Made by a program: the position numbers and the translations under genes. Below are positions 41,100-43,672 of a stretch of DNA of 43,672 nucleotides, piece by piece. The notes under the pieces are model-generated. The model worked only from the letters and a program-made list of their open reading frames with translations, did not search any database and had not been told where the DNA came from. The DNA lies in assembly GCA_028867275.1 (NCBI GenBank), contig JAGWGU010000009.1:1-43672 (forward strand), given 5' to 3'. Positions within the stretch are counted from its first letter, which is position 1; each line of letters opens with the position of its first letter. The DNA comes from Nitrososphaerota archaeon (lineage in GTDB: Archaea > Thermoproteota > Nitrososphaeria > Nitrososphaerales > Nitrosopumilaceae).

Positions 41100-41198
41100 A
41101 TGAATAACATGCATTGCTATTTGCATGATCTGATAAACACATTTCGTAAAAAAGACAAAAAGGGATTAGACTCTAGCCAGAATTCACATGCACTATAA
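41100..41198 (+). CDS. possible 32-residue small protein
   Basis: A clean frame from ATG 41100 to TAA 41196-41198; an internal ATG at 41109 lies about 25 bases after a CTTAAATAT element (41080-41088), the usual leaderless spacing, giving 29 residues. The peptide is basic in the middle (FRKKDKKG) with a His/Cys-containing start. No homologue can be named. Confidence 0.33.
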   Translation: MNNMHCYLHDLINTFRKKDKKGLDSSQNSHAL

Positions 41199-41228
41199 GT
41201 CTACAAAATGTAAAGATCAGGTGTAATT

Positions 41229-41657
41229 TTACTTTACTAAAAGTACCGGTACACTAGAATCATGCAAAACACCGTTTGCTACACTTCCAAAATATTCTGA
41301 TTTTGGCGATCCTTGGCCTCTTGAGCCGATTATTATCACATCATACTTTCCTGATTTAGCTTGATTTGAAATTGCTGCAACAGTATCGTTTGACCTGACA
41401 ACTTTTTCTTCAAACTCCAACCCATGTCTGCCTGCATTAATTCTCGCATCAGACATGAACTTTCCAATGTTTTTCATAGCATGGGTTTCATATTTTTTTG
41501 ATGTTCCAAAATTCTTAGGAAAACCAGGGATTACATGTATTCCAGTTATGACAGCATCAGATTGTCTTGCAAGTGATATTGCCTCATTCATGCCCCGCCT
41601 AGAATGCATGGAACCATCTAAAGCGACAAGAATTTTCTTGAATCTGTTTTGAAGCAT
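41229..41657 (-). CDS. universal stress protein, UspA family
   Basis: A 142-residue Usp-domain protein. The N-terminal strand KKILVALDGSMHSRRGMNEAI and the C-terminal ATP-binding motif GSRGQG-x8-GSVANGVLHDSSVPVLLV are complete, so it probably binds ATP and acts as a dimer in stress responses. A GTG at 41669 could extend it by four residues; a TATA-like TTTTTATAC element upstream fits either. No partner gene is adjacent. Confidence 0.88.
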   Translation of the reverse strand: MLQNRFKKILVALDGSMHSRRGMNEAISLARQSDAVITGIHVIPGFPKNFGTSKKYETHAMKNIGKFMSDARINAGRHGLEFEEKVVRSNDTVAAISNQAKSGKYDVIIIGSRGQGSPKSEYFGSVANGVLHDSSVPVLLVK

Positions 41658-41818
41658 TGCAATACACACAAAGACTTTGTATAAAAATTCCCTTATGATT
41701 ACCAGTTATGACAAAACAAATGTCAAATAAAACTAAATAGTATGATTCAGTATAACATAGCAACGGTTTATAGAATTCATATCAAATCAAAAGTACAAAG
41801 GAACGAGGGTTTTGCAAG

Positions 41819-42583
41819 GTGGAACCTTTAGCATCTTCAATATCAGGCAATGCTACCACATCATATATGACAGAATCCATAACTCTTAGAATTTCAAAAT
41901 CCAATCCTGCTGAAAACGTACTGCCTACTTTTGAAGAATTTAAAGTTCCGGTCAAGAAATGGACTACTGTATTAGAAGCAATCTTATACGTTAAACAAAA
42001 TCTTGATCATTCAGTTGCTGTAAGATATTCATGCCGACAGGCATCATGCGGTTCGTGTGGAATGAGAATAAATGGATATCCTAGACTTGCGTGTTATACA
42101 AAAATCTCTGAGCTTGATTCAAATGTTGTAACTGTTGAGCCCATGTACAACTTTCCAGTACTAAGAGACTTGGCAGTTGATATGACACAGATGTTTGCAA
42201 CCCATAAAAAAATGAAACCATACATAATCAATGAGGAGTCAGAACTTGGTTCAGGTAAAAAAGAATTTTTACAAACACCAAAAGACGTGGAGAATTACCT
42301 CCAGTTCTCTTACTGCATAAAATGTGGATTATGTAATTCCGGATGTCCCACAATGGCTACAGACAAGTCATTTATTGGCCCACAGGGTCTGGCTCAGGCG
42401 TACAGGTATGTTGCTGATAGCAGAGACAAAGGAGCAAAGGACAGATTAAAGATTGTAGACGAGTCACATGGGATTTGGAGGTGTCATTTTGCAGGAACAT
42501 GCAGCCACGTTTGCCCAAAAGGGGTAGATCCAGCAATGGCCATTCAGCTATTACGAGGATATTTGCTCGGTTTCAAAAAATAG
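41819..42583 (+). CDS. sdhB: succinate dehydrogenase/fumarate reductase iron-sulfur subunit
   Basis: A 254-residue SdhB-type protein carrying electrons from the flavoprotein to quinone. The [2Fe-2S] ligands are Cys72, 77, 80 and 92 (SCRQASCGSCG...LAC), the [4Fe-4S] ligands Cys166, 169 and 172 (CIKCGLCNSGCP), and the third cluster Cys176, 222, 228, 232 region (CHFAGTCSHVCPKG). The GTG start gives a slightly long N-terminus; ATG 41867 is an alternative. SdhA, SdhC and SdhD are not in the window, so the complex is either encoded elsewhere or this subunit serves a different enzyme. Confidence 0.92.
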   Translation: MEPLASSISGNATTSYMTESITLRISKSNPAENVLPTFEEFKVPVKKWTTVLEAILYVKQNLDHSVAVRYSCRQASCGSCGMRINGYPRLACYTKISELDSNVVTVEPMYNFPVLRDLAVDMTQMFATHKKMKPYIINEESELGSGKKEFLQTPKDVENYLQFSYCIKCGLCNSGCPTMATDKSFIGPQGLAQAYRYVADSRDKGAKDRLKIVDESHGIWRCHFAGTCSHVCPKGVDPAMAIQLLRGYLLGFKK

Positions 42584-42625
42584 AGTTTTATTTTCTTTCA
42601 CGTGTTGTTTGAGTTTCTTCATTGG

Positions 42626-42850
42626 TTATTCAGAGAAATTCTCATATACTTCACTTGACTGTATTTCAACTCTGGTTCCATCCTTATCATACATGTAAAG
42701 TTTACCAGGTTCTTCTCCAGAAGTCTTTTTGTGTGAGGCATCACAGAATGGTTGATTTTTGCTCAAACCACACATACAAATCCACTTGGATTCATTTCCT
42801 ACTTTGATTTCCATTGGACCCATAGCATCCTTTCTTACTAACCTTGCCAT
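42626..42850 (-). CDS. CDGSH-type iron-sulfur protein (CDASH variant)
   Basis: A 74-residue small Fe-S protein. The signature is C25-x-C27-x2-S-x3-P-x-C36-D-A-S-H40, the three-Cys one-His ligand set of CDGSH [2Fe-2S] proteins, here with Ala in place of Gly. Such proteins transfer clusters or electrons. A TATA-like element lies about 28 bases before the ATG. It converges on sdhB with a 42-base gap. Confidence 0.87.
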   Translation of the reverse strand: MARLVRKDAMGPMEIKVGNESKWICMCGLSKNQPFCDASHKKTSGEEPGKLYMYDKDGTRVEIQSSEVYENFSE

Positions 42851-43009
42851 TTTGATGATTCCTATTGATCAAGCACAGATAAAAAGCAAGTGTTGGTCCA
42901 TACATCCAATTTTTAGAACATCGTTTCTTACAAATGTCGTTCTCCATGAGTGGTAAAACTAAATTATTGTCATGTTGATAGTATGTGGTGTGGAATTAAG
43001 TGAATTTAG

Positions 43010-43366
43010 TTGATATCAGATCTTGATGTATTATGCAAAAAAGTACTTGAAATTGACAAGAATATACGTTCCGCACGTGTGATAAATGGCATAGGTCGAC
43101 TGATAGCTGGCGGAATGAGAAAGGGAGTGGAATCATTAGAGGGTTTGAAAAAAGATGAGCTGTTGTTTATGAACTTGGCACTAGAGGTGAAACTTAGACA
43201 TGATTTTGATGACGAGTTTGGAACAGTAGATTTTGTGGTATTTCATCGTGGGAAGATAATCATCATGAGCTTTCCATTCGATGATAATGTACTTTATGTA
43301 TCTGCTGAAAAGCAAATTGATTTTAAGAAAATCCCATTTGAAATTCTTAAAATAATGGACAAATAA
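43010..43366 (+). CDS. hypothetical 118-residue protein
   Basis: A soluble alpha/beta protein: helical N-terminus (LDVLCKKVLEIDKNIRSARVING), a glycine-containing GRLIAGGMRKGVESL loop, a helix, then beta strands (FGTVDFVVFHRGKIIIMSFPF). It looks like members of a widespread thaumarchaeal family of unknown function with a possible Roadblock-like or PAS-like fold; I cannot name it securely. The start is TTG with no clear TATA box. Confidence 0.6.
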   Translation: MISDLDVLCKKVLEIDKNIRSARVINGIGRLIAGGMRKGVESLEGLKKDELLFMNLALEVKLRHDFDDEFGTVDFVVFHRGKIIIMSFPFDDNVLYVSAEKQIDFKKIPFEILKIMDK

Positions 43367-43440
43367 ATTTACGAGTGACTTTACAAGAATATTGGAAATG
43401 GTGTGTTGATCAAAATCATAGTATGAATTCTTTCAAGTTA

Positions 43441-43672
43441 TCAAATCTCCGATAATGCCAGAATTGCATCTCTTCCTCCCTGTTCCATAAGATTCTTTAT
43501 CGTGGTGATGGAAAAATCAGCATCCTCAAATAGAAAATGCGAGTCTTCCTTGCGTTGGATTCTCACTATTTGATCTATAATTGCGCCTCTCTCTTGAGCT
43601 ATCTCATGGTATTCTTTTTGAATATTTGAAAACTTTGTCCTTGAATTTTCATCTAATGAAGATTTGTCAAGA
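43441..43672 (-). CDS. partial hypothetical gene, C-terminal 77 residues
   Basis: An open frame enters from the right edge and ends at TGA 43441-43443. The visible part is charged and helical (KFSNIQKEYHEIAQERGAI, then HFLFEDADFSITTIKNLMEQGGRDAILALSEI). It is incomplete, so size and family cannot be given. Confidence 0.55.
   Translation of the reverse strand, partial: LDKSSLDENSRTKFSNIQKEYHEIAQERGAIIDQIVRIQRKEDSHFLFEDADFSITTIKNLMEQGGRDAILALSEI

Overview
The window is about 43.7 kb of AT-rich archaeal chromosome, most likely from an ammonia-oxidising Nitrososphaeria (Thaumarchaeota) lineage. The grounds are a class I lysyl-tRNA synthetase, an archaeal Elp3, F420-cofactor biosynthesis (cofG/cofH), a fragment resembling thaumarchaeal S-layer proteins, a PEF-CTERM-like anchored protein, TFB-like sequence, and many TATA boxes lying 24-28 bases upstream of ATG/TTG/GTG starts (leaderless genes). 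Genus cannot be settled from the sequence alone.

Layout. 0-7 kb: FAD-linked oxidase, stand-alone tRNA-binding domain, SRPBCC protein, membrane glycosyltransferase, membrane-anchored HtrA protease, anchored glucose/sorbosone-dehydrogenase-like protein and a secreted protein. 7.2-9.1 kb: winged-helix regulator, a decayed multicopper oxidase gene on the minus strand, and a CbtA-like transporter. 9.2-21.3 kb: housekeeping block with cofG-cofH-tldE, a Na/Ca exchanger family protein, purM, elp3-lysS, a coiled-coil protein, a thioredoxin-reductase-like flavoprotein and two stand-alone Lrp-type ligand-binding (RAM) domains. 21.3-26.2 kb: DHA2 drug exporter with a MarR regulator, divergent ferritin/Dps-like protein, P-loop kinase, a tiny zinc-finger gene and two anchored extracytoplasmic proteins. 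26.2-32.3 kb: receiver, wHTH regulator, UbiA prenyltransferase, short S-layer-like protein, putative F420-dependent oxidoreductase. 32.4-41.2 kb: an accessory-looking stretch with two paralogous histidine kinase/receiver cassettes (one including a membrane matrixin protease), dispersed tRNA-3'-end-like fragments and hairpins, a PD-(D/E)XK-like protein, and a frameshifted TFB-like gene. 41.2-43.7 kb: UspA, SdhB, CDGSH-type protein and small hypotheticals.

How the parts may work together. CofG and CofH make the F420 chromophore, and the PPOX-family protein at 31.2 kb is a possible local user. The MarR protein has a candidate operator on its own promoter, and a near-identical site sits on the promoter of a membrane-protein gene 13 kb away, suggesting a small regulon. 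The most unusual locus is 32.5-35.6 kb: a single-domain receiver, a coiled-coil/TM/matrixin protein that apparently starts at CTG directly after the receiver stop codon, and a Cache-type histidine kinase, all in one operon. It may couple an extracellular signal to membrane proteolysis. Several small genes are also proposed that lie in gaps between the larger ones.
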